Shown one piece after another: positions 44,661 through 52,027 of a stretch of DNA of 52,027 nt. Numbering within the stretch: position 1 is the stretch's first letter; the number at the start of each line of letters is the position of its first letter. Made by a program: the position numbers and the translations under genes. Source of the stretch: Chloroflexota bacterium (GTDB lineage Bacteria; Chloroflexota; Limnocylindria; P2-11E). Below the pieces are notes generated by a model. It saw only the letters and a program-made list of their open reading frames with translations. It was not told the origin of the DNA and ran no database searches. The stretch is from contig JAGWSB010000006.1 in NCBI GenBank assembly GCA_028876375.1, forward strand, positions 1 through 52,027, given 5' to 3'.

Positions 44661-45404
44661 GTGACTGCCGTGCGGTACCGGCCCGGTCGGATCGCCCGGA
44701 TCACGCTCGACCGGCCGAGCGTCCTCAACGCGGCCGACGAGGCCTGGGTCGCCGACCTCAACGCGTGCGCCGACGCCGCGGCCGTGGATCCCGCCGCGCG
44801 GGTCGTGGTGGTCGAAGGCGCGGGCACGTCCTTCTGCAGCGGTATCGACCTCAACGTCCTCGCCGCGGGGCGCATCGGGCGCTCCTGGTTCGAAGGCTGG
44901 GAGCGCGCGATGCGGGTCCTCGAGACGATGGACAAGCTCGTCGTCGCGGCGATCCACGGCTACTGCATCGGCGGCGGCCTCCAGGTCGCGCTCGCGTGCG
45001 ACGTACGGGTCGCGCGCGACGACGCGGTGCTCGGCCTACCCGCGGTGAAGGAGGGCCTCATCCCCGGCCTCGGGGTCTGGCGGCTGCCGCGCTTCGTGGG
45101 ACTCGGCCGCGCGCGGCGGATGGTGCTGACGGGCGAGGTGGTCGGAGCGCGCGAGGCCCTTGCCATCGGGCTCGTCGACGAGGTCGCGACGGCGGAGGGC
45201 TTCGCCGCGGCGGTCGAGGCGAGGGCCGAGCAGCTCGCCGGTGTCGCTTTCGCGAGCGCGATCGAAGCCAAGCATCTGCTCGACGGCGCGTTCGGCCCGT
45301 ACGCCGCGGCGCTCGATGCGTATCTCGCCGCGCAGGAGCGCGCGCTGGCTGCGCCGGATCACGCCGCGGCGATGGCGGCCTGGCGCTCGCGGCGCGCCAC
45401 GTAA
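44661..45404 (+). CDS. Enoyl-CoA hydratase/isomerase family protein
   Basis: A 247-residue crotonase-fold enzyme starting at GTG 44661. It has IARITLDRPSVLNAADEAW at the N-terminus, the CoA-binding SGIDLNVLAAG region (oxyanion hole residue in FCSGIDL, about 55) and the second oxyanion segment AAIHGYCIGGGLQVALACDVRVA (about 95-117). The catalytic region is VKEGLIPGLGVWRLPRFVGLGRARRMVLTG, with the Glu of KEGLIPG. One of the two usual hydratase glutamates may be missing, so an isomerase or dehydratase function cannot be excluded. It belongs to the beta-oxidation-type set with hbd and thiolase. Confidence 0.9.
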   Translation: MTAVRYRPGRIARITLDRPSVLNAADEAWVADLNACADAAAVDPAARVVVVEGAGTSFCSGIDLNVLAAGRIGRSWFEGWERAMRVLETMDKLVVAAIHGYCIGGGLQVALACDVRVARDDAVLGLPAVKEGLIPGLGVWRLPRFVGLGRARRMVLTGEVVGAREALAIGLVDEVATAEGFAAAVEARAEQLAGVAFASAIEAKHLLDGAFGPYAAALDAYLAAQERALAAPDHAAAMAAWRSRRAT

Positions 45405-45439
45405 GCGGAGCGGCCGCGGAGGGGAGCGGGGGCGGAGGG

Positions 45440-48400
45440 ATGGCCAGCGGTACGCCGATCGAGCTGAGCGACCGATACCTGCGCGAGCGCGGGTCGGTCT
45501 ACCTGAGCGGCATCCACGCCCTGGTGCGGATGCCCATCGATCAGCACCGGCGCGACGCGAGGGCGGGGCTGCGGATCGGCACGCTGATCAGCGGCTACCC
45601 GGGATCGCCTCTGGCCGGCTACGACCTCCAGCTGCAGCGGGCGCGCGCGGTGCTCGATCGCCATGACATCCGGCATCGCCCGGGGCAGAACGAGGAGCTC
45701 GCCGCGACCTCGCTCATCGGAACGCAGATGCTGGACCGCTACCCGCACAGCCGCTACGACGGCGTCCTGGGGATCTGGTACGGCAAGGGGCCGGGGGTGG
45801 ACCGCAGCGGGGACGCGCTCAAGCACGGCAACTTCGCCGGCACGAGCCGGCACGGAGCGGTGGTCCTTCTCAGCGGCGAGGACCACGAGGCCAAGTCGTC
45901 GACCATGCCGTATCAGGACGACTACGCGTTCGTGAGCGCCGGCATCCCGATCCTCTACCCCGCGACGATCGCGGACCTCCTCGAGCTCGGAGCCCACGCC
46001 GTGGGCATCTCGCGGTACTCCGGCTGCTGGGTCGCGCTGAAGCTCGCGAGCGCGCTGTGCGACGGAGGAGCGACGCTCGAGGTCGACGCCTATCGACCCG
46101 CCGTCATCGAGCCGGAGCTGGAGATCGATGGCCGGCCGTTCCACAAGAGGACCGACTTCGGCTTCTTCCCGGGGACGACGATCGATATGGAGCGGCACCT
46201 CCACTACGAACGGCATCCGGCGGTCCGCGCCTACGCGCGAGCGAACGGCGTCGACCGCGCCATCACCCGCTCCGCGCGGGATCGACTGGGCATCATCGCC
46301 AGCGGCAAGAGCTTCTCGGACACCGCGCAGGCACTGCGGGACATGGGGCTGGATGACGACGTCCTCGCCGCGAACGGCGTCCGGATGCTGCAGCCGCGCC
46401 TGATCTACCCCATCGACGAGACAGCGGTGCGCGACTTCGCGCAGGGCCTCGACCTCGTGATCGTCATCGAGGAGAAGCGCCCCTTCGTCGAGCAGCAGGT
46501 GCGAGACGCTCTCTACGGGACGCCCGGCGCCCCGCGGGTCATCGGGAAGCTCGACGAGCGCGGCGAGACGCTCTTCCCGATCCAGGGCGGGCTGGACGCC
46601 GACGCCATCGCGGAGCGCCTCGGTCCGCGCCTCGTCGAGCGCGGCCTCAGCGGCGCCGTCGCCGCGCGTCTCGAGGAGATCCGGCGGGTCCGGGCGCGAC
46701 GGTACGCGCCGTACGCGCTGCGGATGCCGAACTACTGCTCGGGATGCCCGCACAACACCTCGACGGTCCTCGCCGACGGGCAGGTGGCCTGGGGAAGCCC
46801 CGGCTGCCACTCGTTCGCCGAGGTCATGGAGCAGCCGGAGCGACGGATCGAGGCCATGACGCAGCTCGGCGGAGAGGGCCTGCCGTGGCTCGGCCTCGCG
46901 CCCTTCACCGACAAGCCGCACATGATCCAGAACGTCGGCGACGGCTCCTTCTTCCACTCGAGCCATCAGAACGTCCGCTTCGCCGTCGCCGCCGGCGTCG
47001 ACCTGACGTTCAAGCTCCTCTACAACGGCGCGGTCGCGAACACCGGCGGTCAGGCGCCGGTGGGCGGGGTGAGCGTTCCCGAGGTCACCCGGCTCCTCGA
47101 GCTCGACGGGGTGACCCGAACGGCCATCGTGACCAAGGAGCCGAAGCGCTACGCGCGCGCCCGCCTCGCCGCTAACACGACGGTCCATCCCGCGTCCGAC
47201 CTCACGCGCGTCGAGACGGAGCTCGAGCACGTCCGTGGCGTGACGGTGCTCATCTACGACGACGACTGCGCGAACGAGCGGCGCCGCCAGGAGAAGCGCG
47301 GGACGCGGCCGCGGCCCACTCGCTTCGTCGCGATAAACCCCGAGGTGTGCGAGGCGTGCGGTCACTGCGGGCAGCTGACGAATTGCATGTCGCTCCAGAA
47401 GATCGAGACGGAGCTCGGTCCGAAGACGTTCATCCACCAGTCGTCCTGCGACCACGACCGCTCGTGCGTCAACGGCGACTGCCCGTCCTTCATGGTGGTG
47501 GAGGTCGAGCCCGGCAGCGCTCTCGCGCGGCCGGCCACGCCGTCGCTCGGCGCCGACGCGCTGCCGGAGCCGGCGGCGCCCGCGCGGCTCGACCGGCCGT
47601 ACCACATCCACATGCCGGGGGTCGGCGGGACGGGCATGATCACGCTGAACGCGCTCCTCTGTCACGCGGCGCTCATCGACGGCGTCCACGCCGTCAGCTA
47701 CGACCAGACCGGCGCCGCGCAGAAGTGGGGCGCCGTCGTCTCCAGCTGCGTGATCTCGGCGGTGGACCTGCGCGAGCCGCCCGGCCGGGTCACGCTCGGC
47801 AGGGCCGATCTCTACCTCGTGTGCGACCTCCTCGGCGGCGTCGCCCCTCTCAACCTCGACCGCTGCGACCCCGGGCGGACGGCCGCCGTCGTCAACACGA
47901 CGTTCTTCCCCACCGCGGGGTCGATCCTGGATCCCTTCTACTCCGCTCCGACGCGGCCGATGCTGTCCGCGATACGCGGGGCCACGCGGACGGCGACGGA
48001 GCTCGAAGCGCGGCGGATCGCGGAGACGCTCTTCGGCGATCACATGATGACCAACCTCGTCCTGCTCGGCGCCGCGTATCAGTCCGGCCTCGTCCCCCTC
48101 TCGGCGGCGAGCATCGAGCGGGCGATCGCGCTGAACGACGTCCAGGTCGAGATGAACGTCCAGGCGTTCCGCTACGGCCGGCTGGCCGTCCACGATCCCA
48201 CGGCGGTCGCGCTGCTCGTCTCGCCGAGGGGACGCACGGCCGACGAAGAGCGCGCCGCACGCCGGACCGCCTCGTCGGATCCCGCCGCCTACGAACGGCT
48301 GCTCGACCGCGCCGGGAGCTTGGACGAGGGGTCACGGCGGCTCCTGGCCGTGCGGGTCGCGGAGCTGATCGCGTACCAGGACGCGCGGTATGCCGCGGCC

Positions 48401-48946
48401 TTCGTCGACCTGGTGCTCCGGGTGGCGGAGCGGGAGCGGTCCGTGGTCGACGGTGAGCCGCGCATCACCCACGCCGTGATCCGACAGCTCTACAAGCTCA
48501 TGGCCTACAAGGACGAGTACGAGGTCGCGCGCCTCCACCTGAAGGAGGACGCGCGCGCGTGGGTGCGCGGGCAGTTCGCGCGCCCGACGTCCGTCCGCTA
48601 CCTGCTGCATCCGCCTCTCCTGCGCGCGCTCGGGCTCCGCCACAAGATCGAGCTGGGCGCGTGGGCCGATCCGCTCCTGGGGCTCCTGCGCGCGATGCGG
48701 CGCCTGCGGGGGACGCCGTTCGATCCGTTCGGGCACACGCGCGTGCGCCGCGAGGAGCGGCGGCTCGTCGGCTGGTATCGCGAGGCGGTCGAGCGCGGCC
48801 TCGGCGTCCTCGCTCCCGACAGCTATGAGCGCGTCCTGGCGATCGCGAGCGTGCCCGACGGGATCCGCGGCTACGAGGAGATCAAGCTGCGGAGCATCGA
48901 CGCGGCCACGGCGCGCATGAGCGAGCTGCTCACGGGACTGAGCTGA
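45440..48946 (+). CDS. Fused indolepyruvate (2-ketoacid) ferredoxin oxidoreductase
   Basis: An 1168-residue fusion of IOR alpha and gamma domains; ATG 45440 is used, the track ORF extends into the hydratase gene. The N-terminal domain (GTLISGYPGSPLAGYDLQL, then GQNEELAATSLIGTQ) resembles the pyrimidine-binding part. The TPP/cluster region has NYCSGCPHNTS, GSPGCHSF and VGDGSFFHSSHQN. A cysteine cluster CEACGHCGQLTNC with SSCDHDRSCVNGDCPSF replaces a standard ferredoxin domain. The C-terminal gamma domain begins PGVGGTGMITLNALL. The family oxidises aryl- or branched-chain 2-oxoacids to acyl-CoA, feeding electrons to ferredoxin. Its end overlaps LivM by 17 nt. Confidence 0.92.
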   Translation: MASGTPIELSDRYLRERGSVYLSGIHALVRMPIDQHRRDARAGLRIGTLISGYPGSPLAGYDLQLQRARAVLDRHDIRHRPGQNEELAATSLIGTQMLDRYPHSRYDGVLGIWYGKGPGVDRSGDALKHGNFAGTSRHGAVVLLSGEDHEAKSSTMPYQDDYAFVSAGIPILYPATIADLLELGAHAVGISRYSGCWVALKLASALCDGGATLEVDAYRPAVIEPELEIDGRPFHKRTDFGFFPGTTIDMERHLHYERHPAVRAYARANGVDRAITRSARDRLGIIASGKSFSDTAQALRDMGLDDDVLAANGVRMLQPRLIYPIDETAVRDFAQGLDLVIVIEEKRPFVEQQVRDALYGTPGAPRVIGKLDERGETLFPIQGGLDADAIAERLGPRLVERGLSGAVAARLEEIRRVRARRYAPYALRMPNYCSGCPHNTSTVLADGQVAWGSPGCHSFAEVMEQPERRIEAMTQLGGEGLPWLGLAPFTDKPHMIQNVGDGSFFHSSHQNVRFAVAAGVDLTFKLLYNGAVANTGGQAPVGGVSVPEVTRLLELDGVTRTAIVTKEPKRYARARLAANTTVHPASDLTRVETELEHVRGVTVLIYDDDCANERRRQEKRGTRPRPTRFVAINPEVCEACGHCGQLTNCMSLQKIETELGPKTFIHQSSCDHDRSCVNGDCPSFMVVEVEPGSALARPATPSLGADALPEPAAPARLDRPYHIHMPGVGGTGMITLNALLCHAALIDGVHAVSYDQTGAAQKWGAVVSSCVISAVDLREPPGRVTLGRADLYLVCDLLGGVAPLNLDRCDPGRTAAVVNTTFFPTAGSILDPFYSAPTRPMLSAIRGATRTATELEARRIAETLFGDHMMTNLVLLGAAYQSGLVPLSAASIERAIALNDVQVEMNVQAFRYGRLAVHDPTAVALLVSPRGRTADEERAARRTASSDPAAYERLLDRAGSLDEGSRRLLAVRVAELIAYQDARYAAAFVDLVLRVAERERSVVDGEPRITHAVIRQLYKLMAYKDEYEVARLHLKEDARAWVRGQFARPTSVRYLLHPPLLRALGLRHKIELGAWADPLLGLLRAMRRLRGTPFDPFGHTRVRREERRLVGWYREAVERGLGVLAPDSYERVLAIASVPDGIRGYEEIKLRSIDAATARMSELLTGLS

Positions 48947-49976
48947 GCCGCGAGGCGCGGGCATCGTCGCCGAGCGTGGCCTCGGTGGACGCCGCGTCGT
49001 CGCGCCGGCGACTCGCCGCGCGAGCGGTCAGGGCGGGGACGATGCCGCTCGGGAGGAGCAGCATCACGACGATCAGCACGAGGGCGTAGACGGCGTACGA
49101 GAGCACGGCCGGTACCTGGGTGGGCATCCCGGGGAGCGAACCGACCTCCTGCAGCAGCTGCACCACGAGCGTGACGACGGCGGCGCCGACGAGGGACCCC
49201 CACACCGCGCCGAGGCCACCGACCGCGGCCATGACCAGGAACTGGATGGACAGCAGGATGGGGAACGACCCGGGCGCGATGTAGCTGAGGAAGAAGGCGT
49301 AGATCGCGCCGGCCAGGCCGGCGTACGCGGCCGAGAGCGCGAAGACCATCACCTTGTAGGCGGCCACCGGCACGCCGGCCGCGGCCGCGGCGGACTCGCT
49401 CGTCGCCAGCGCGCGCAGCGCGCGCCCCGGGCGGGACCGGACGACGTTGCGCGTGACCAGGAACACGGCCGCGACGGCGACCCAGGTGACGTACGCGTAC
49501 TCCACGGGGGTGACCGCCTGGACGCCCCCGAGCCCCAGCGGCGGGATGCCGCGCAGGCCGATGTCACCGCCGGTCAGGTCGCCCGCCTCGGCGATGAAGG
49601 TGAGAAGGATCAGCTGGAAGGCGAGCGTGCCGAAGGCCAGGTAGTGCCCGCGCAGGCGCAGCAGCGGGACGCCGATGGCGGCGGCGATCGCCGCCGCGAC
49701 CACGGTGCCGGCGAGCAGGCCGAGGGCGGGTGGCGCGCCGCGCACCGCCGGTATCGCGGCCGCGTAGGCGCCGATGGCGTAGAAGGCCGCCTGTCCGAGG
49801 GACACCTGGCCGGCGAAGCCCATGAGCAAAGAGAGGCCGCAGGTCACGATCGCGTACAGCCCGATGAACACGTACAGGCTCTGCCATTCCGGGGGGAGCA
49901 GGGGCGGCAGGGCCAGCGTCGCCGCCGCCAGGACCGCGACGACGACGCGCCGCGATCGAGCGCGCGGTCCGATCAC
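48930..49976 (-). CDS. livM: Branched-chain amino-acid-type ABC transporter permease LivM
   Basis: A 348-residue inner-membrane permease. GTG 49976 overlaps the LivH stop (GTGA); the track ORF is over-extended. Typical LivM sequence is present: YAIVTCGLSLLMGFAGQVSLGQAAFYAIGAYAAAI, LRGHYLAFGTLAFQLILLTF and VAAYKVMVFALSAAYAGLAGAIYAFFLSYIAPGSFPILLSIQFLVMAAVGGLGAVWGSLVGAA. The C-terminal tail after about residue 315 is charged and variable. With LivH it forms the membrane channel. Substrates of such importers include branched-chain amino acids, amides, urea and aromatic acids. The neighbouring 2-oxoacid oxidoreductase suggests amino or keto acids. Confidence 0.92.
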   Translation of the reverse strand: MIGPRARSRRVVVAVLAAATLALPPLLPPEWQSLYVFIGLYAIVTCGLSLLMGFAGQVSLGQAAFYAIGAYAAAIPAVRGAPPALGLLAGTVVAAAIAAAIGVPLLRLRGHYLAFGTLAFQLILLTFIAEAGDLTGGDIGLRGIPPLGLGGVQAVTPVEYAYVTWVAVAAVFLVTRNVVRSRPGRALRALATSESAAAAAGVPVAAYKVMVFALSAAYAGLAGAIYAFFLSYIAPGSFPILLSIQFLVMAAVGGLGAVWGSLVGAAVVTLVVQLLQEVGSLPGMPTQVPAVLSYAVYALVLIVVMLLLPSGIVPALTARAASRRRDDAASTEATLGDDARASRLSSVP

Positions 49977-50824
49977 TCCTCGCTCGGTGCGCGGCGGCTC
50001 GCCTGCCACAGCATGAGCGCGAGCATGACGGCGAGCGCGATCGCCGTCTCGTACGAGGAGCGGTAGTACCCCGCCACCATCGCCTCCGCCACGCCGAGGA
50101 CGAGGCCGCCGGCGAACGCCGTGACCGGCCTCACCAGCCCGCCGAAGATCGCGGCGGCGAAGCCGTTGACGGCGATCCCGACGTCGGAGTCGAACTGGAC
50201 CGGCTGCAGCGGGGTCAGGAGCACGCCGGCGAGGCCGCCCAGCCCACCCCCGACCGCGAACGCCAGCAGCCCCATGCGCCACACGTCGATGCCCATGAGG
50301 CGCGCCGCGCGCTGGTCGCTGGAGCATGCGGTGAGGGCCATGCCGAGGTAGGTCCGCCCGAAGAGGAGCGCGAGCGCCAGGAACGTCACCACCGCGGCGC
50401 CGACGATGAGGACGTATTGCCGCTGCATGCTCACTCCGCCTATCGCGAGCAGGCCGGACAGGCCCTCGTAGGAGATGGGGTGATCGCCCCACGTGGTGAT
50501 CACGACCGCGTAGCTGAAGATGGCCAGGCCGAGAGTGACGATGAGCGACGCGAGCGGGGGCGTCCCGCGGCGGCCGAGCGCGACCAGGCCCACCACGAGA
50601 CCGATGGCCGCCGTGATCAGCACCGCCAAGCTCTCCGCGAGCCCGTGCGCGACGCCGGCCTGGAGGAGGCTGTAGGCCAGGAACCCGCCGAGGACGGCGA
50701 ACACGCCCTGGGCGAAGTTGATCACCCCGGTGACGCGGTAGATGACCACGAACCCGGTCGCGACCAGGGCGAACGTCGACCCGCTCGCGATCCCCGCGGC
50801 GAGGTACTGAAGGAAGAGCGTCAC
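49973..50824 (-). CDS. livH: Branched-chain amino-acid-type ABC transporter permease LivH
   Basis: A 283-residue permease starting at GTG 50824, which overlaps the LivF stop. Family hallmarks are ASGSTFALVATGFVVIYRVTGVINFAQGVFAVLGGF at the N-terminus, FGRTYLGMALTACSSDQRAARLMGIDVWRMGLLAFAVGGGLGGLAGVLL in the middle and NGFAAAIFGGLVRPVTAFAGGLVLGVAEAMVAGYY near the end. About eight membrane segments are predicted by eye. It pairs with LivM. The consecutive 4-8 nt overlaps of LivG, LivF, LivH and LivM show one translationally coupled operon. Confidence 0.93.
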   Translation of the reverse strand: MTLFLQYLAAGIASGSTFALVATGFVVIYRVTGVINFAQGVFAVLGGFLAYSLLQAGVAHGLAESLAVLITAAIGLVVGLVALGRRGTPPLASLIVTLGLAIFSYAVVITTWGDHPISYEGLSGLLAIGGVSMQRQYVLIVGAAVVTFLALALLFGRTYLGMALTACSSDQRAARLMGIDVWRMGLLAFAVGGGLGGLAGVLLTPLQPVQFDSDVGIAVNGFAAAIFGGLVRPVTAFAGGLVLGVAEAMVAGYYRSSYETAIALAVMLALMLWQASRRAPSEE

Positions 50825-51504
50825 GCTTCGTACGCTCCACCGAGGTAGGCGGCCTGCACCGCGGGACTGTTCCGCAGCTGTTCCGAGGGGCCGGTCAGGG
50901 CGATGCGGCCGGCCTCGATGACGTAGGCGCGGGAGCAGATGTCGAGCGCGAGGCGCGCGTTCTGCTCGACGAGGAGGATGGCCATGCCCGACCGGCGGTT
51001 GAGGTCCTGCAGGTGCTCGGCGAGCGTGTCCACGATCTGCGGCGCCAGCCCGAGCGACAGCTCGTCGACGGCCAGCAGGTCGGGCTGGCCCATGAGCGCG
51101 CGGCCGACGGCGACCATCTGCTGCTCGCCGCAGGAGAGCGAGCCCGCCTTGCGGCGGCGCAGCTCGACCAGGTGGGGGAAGAGCTCGTAGACAGGGCCGA
51201 CGCGGCGGTCGCGCACGCGCCAGGCCCCGAGGCGAAGGTTGTCCTCGACGGTCATCTCCGGGAAGAGCCGGCGGCCCTCGGGCACCTGAGCGAGCCGCCC
51301 GCGCAGCTCGATCCGTCCCGCGGCGGGCGCGACGAGCCCCGAGACGGTGTCGAGCAGCGTCGTCTTGCCGGCGCCGTTGGGGCCGACGAGGGCGACCATC
51401 TCCGCTCGCCCGACGGCGAGGTCGACGCCGTCGAGCGCGGTGGCCGCGCCGTAGCGGACGACGAGATCGTGGACCTCGAGGAGGGGCTCGGAGCCCTCAG
51501 GCAC
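50821..51504 (-). CDS. livF: Branched-chain amino-acid-type ABC transporter ATPase LivF
   Basis: A 227-residue ATPase starting at GTG 51504. Walker A is ALVGPNGAGKTTLLDTVSG (about residue 38), the Q-loop region ends AQVPEGRRLFPEMTVEDNL, Walker B is LLAVDELSLGLAPQIVDTL (about 150) and the H-loop equivalent is LLVEQNARLAL. The C-terminal YLGGAYE is a LivF hallmark. The ABC signature reads LSCGEQQMVAVGRALM, with Cys in place of the first Gly of LSGGE, a mild deviation. It hydrolyses ATP with LivG to drive import. Confidence 0.93.
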   Translation of the reverse strand: MPEGSEPLLEVHDLVVRYGAATALDGVDLAVGRAEMVALVGPNGAGKTTLLDTVSGLVAPAAGRIELRGRLAQVPEGRRLFPEMTVEDNLRLGAWRVRDRRVGPVYELFPHLVELRRRKAGSLSCGEQQMVAVGRALMGQPDLLAVDELSLGLAPQIVDTLAEHLQDLNRRSGMAILLVEQNARLALDICSRAYVIEAGRIALTGPSEQLRNSPAVQAAYLGGAYEA

Positions 51505-52027
51505 TGGCCCGCTCCCGGCCGAGATAGGCGGCGATGACGGCGGGGTCGCGGCGGATCTCGTCGGGTACGCCGCTGGCGATCACGCGCCCGCGGTCCATGA
51601 CCGTGATGGCGCTCGCCAGCCGCGTCACGAACCGCACGTCGTGCTCGACGAGGAGGATCGCCAGGCCCTCGGCCCGCAGCTGAGCGAGCAGCGCCGAGAG
51701 CGACTCGCGCTCCGCCCAGCGCAGACCCGAGGCGGGCTCGTCGAGCAGGAGCACGCGCGGGCGGCCGCACAGGGCGCGCGCGACCTGGACGCAGCGCTGC
51801 TGGCCGAGCGGCAGCGACTCCGCGGCTCGCGACGCGAGGTGCGGCAGGCCGACGCGCTCGAGCGCCGAAGCCGCCTGCTCGCGGATCTCCGCCTCCTCGC
51901 GGCCGTGGAGCGGCAGCCGGAGCGCCGCGTCCAGGAGGCCGTGACGGGTCCAGGAGTGCGCTCCGACCATCACGTTCTCGAGCACGGTCATCCCGCGGAA
52001 CAGGCGCACGGCCTGGAAGGCGATGGA
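51497..52027 (-). CDS. livG: Branched-chain amino-acid-type ABC transporter ATPase LivG (N-terminus cut by window end)
   Basis: The last 176 residues of LivG; the frame is open to the window edge (SIAFQAVRLFRGMTVLENVMVGAH). It contains the degenerate signature LPLGQQRCVQVARAL (LSYGQQR-type in LivG), Walker B VLLLDEPASGL (about 85 residues from the C-terminus), the H-loop ILLVEHDVRFV and the LivG-type ending RDPAVIAAYLG. The Walker A lies outside the window. Its stop overlaps LivF by 8 nt. A binding protein gene may lie upstream, beyond the window. Confidence 0.92.
   Translation of the reverse strand, partial: SIAFQAVRLFRGMTVLENVMVGAHSWTRHGLLDAALRLPLHGREEAEIREQAASALERVGLPHLASRAAESLPLGQQRCVQVARALCGRPRVLLLDEPASGLRWAERESLSALLAQLRAEGLAILLVEHDVRFVTRLASAITVMDRGRVIASGVPDEIRRDPAVIAAYLGRERASA

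Noticed and set aside
1-52027. CRISPR arrays, tRNA or rRNA genes, insertion sequences, prophage or integrase genes
   Set aside because: I saw no regularly spaced direct repeats, no CCA-ended cloverleaf candidate with conserved T-arm, no rRNA sequence and no transposase or recombinase motif. A full tRNA/ncRNA covariance search could not be run.

Overview
This is a GC-rich window (about 70% by eye, not computed), densely packed with genes that often overlap by 4 bp. GTG and TTG starts are common. Several genes have no Shine-Dalgarno sequence and instead carry a TAnnnT hexamer 6-7 nt before the start codon, which points to leaderless mRNAs. Tat-exported lipoproteins with Ala/Ser/Thr/Pro-rich linkers, many hydroxylase and CoA-pathway genes, and the absence of any rRNA, tRNA, phage or IS gene suggest chromosome from a soil or sediment heterotroph. 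Chloroflexota (Limnocylindria-like) or a neighbouring high-GC phylum is my best guess, with low confidence.

Layout. 1-2715: the end of an NMT1/SsuA-like binding protein, then a convergent ABC permease, ATPase and amidohydrolase. 2716-10388: a divergent catabolic operon with a second NMT1-like binding protein, DapA-family aldolase/lyase, TrmB-like regulator, amidohydrolase, SDR, EntE-like acyl/aryl-AMP ligase and thiolase. 10385-14884: housekeeping-type genes (small unknown protein, alkaline-phosphatase-superfamily enzyme, thioredoxin-like YyaL/SPATA20 protein, IscA-type carrier with a strong terminator, small unknown protein). 14969-22557: IclR-type regulator, molybdenum hydroxylase triad of the 4-hydroxybenzoyl-CoA reductase type, MobA/MocA-like transferase, XdhC, acetyltransferase and methyltransferase. 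22554-26672: metal-dependent amidohydrolase, ArsA-type ATPase with two small proteins, ECF sigma factor coupled to Ogt, and a tiny SipW-type signal-peptide protein.

26868-35321: the most unusual region. YqeB and YqeC molybdenum-hydroxylase maturation genes and a cysteine-rich PAS-LuxR regulator precede a five-gene operon. That operon encodes a Tat-exported PaoABC-like molybdenum hydroxylase followed by a Tat-exported four-[4Fe-4S] ferredoxin and a formate-dehydrogenase-gamma-like cytochrome b. I infer a periplasmic xanthine-oxidase-family hydroxylase wired directly to the quinone pool. 35318-39673: a third, cytoplasmic molybdenum hydroxylase triad with its own MocA-like gene, read on the minus strand from a promoter covered by a perfect inverted repeat.

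39730-48946: 3-hydroxyacyl-CoA dehydrogenase, membrane protein, orphan E1-alpha dehydrogenase, periplasmic binding protein, DRE-TIM metallolyase, enoyl-CoA hydratase and a fused indolepyruvate ferredoxin oxidoreductase. 48930-52027: a branched-chain-type ABC transporter (LivM, LivH, LivF, partial LivG) on the minus strand. Overall the window looks like a catabolic island for aromatic or N-heteroaromatic acids and amino-acid-derived keto acids: uptake by ABC systems, hydroxylation or dehydroxylation by molybdenum enzymes, CoA activation and beta-oxidation-type breakdown. No substrate can be assigned from sequence alone. No intergenic stretch exceeds 300 bases if the 14423-14884 gene is real.
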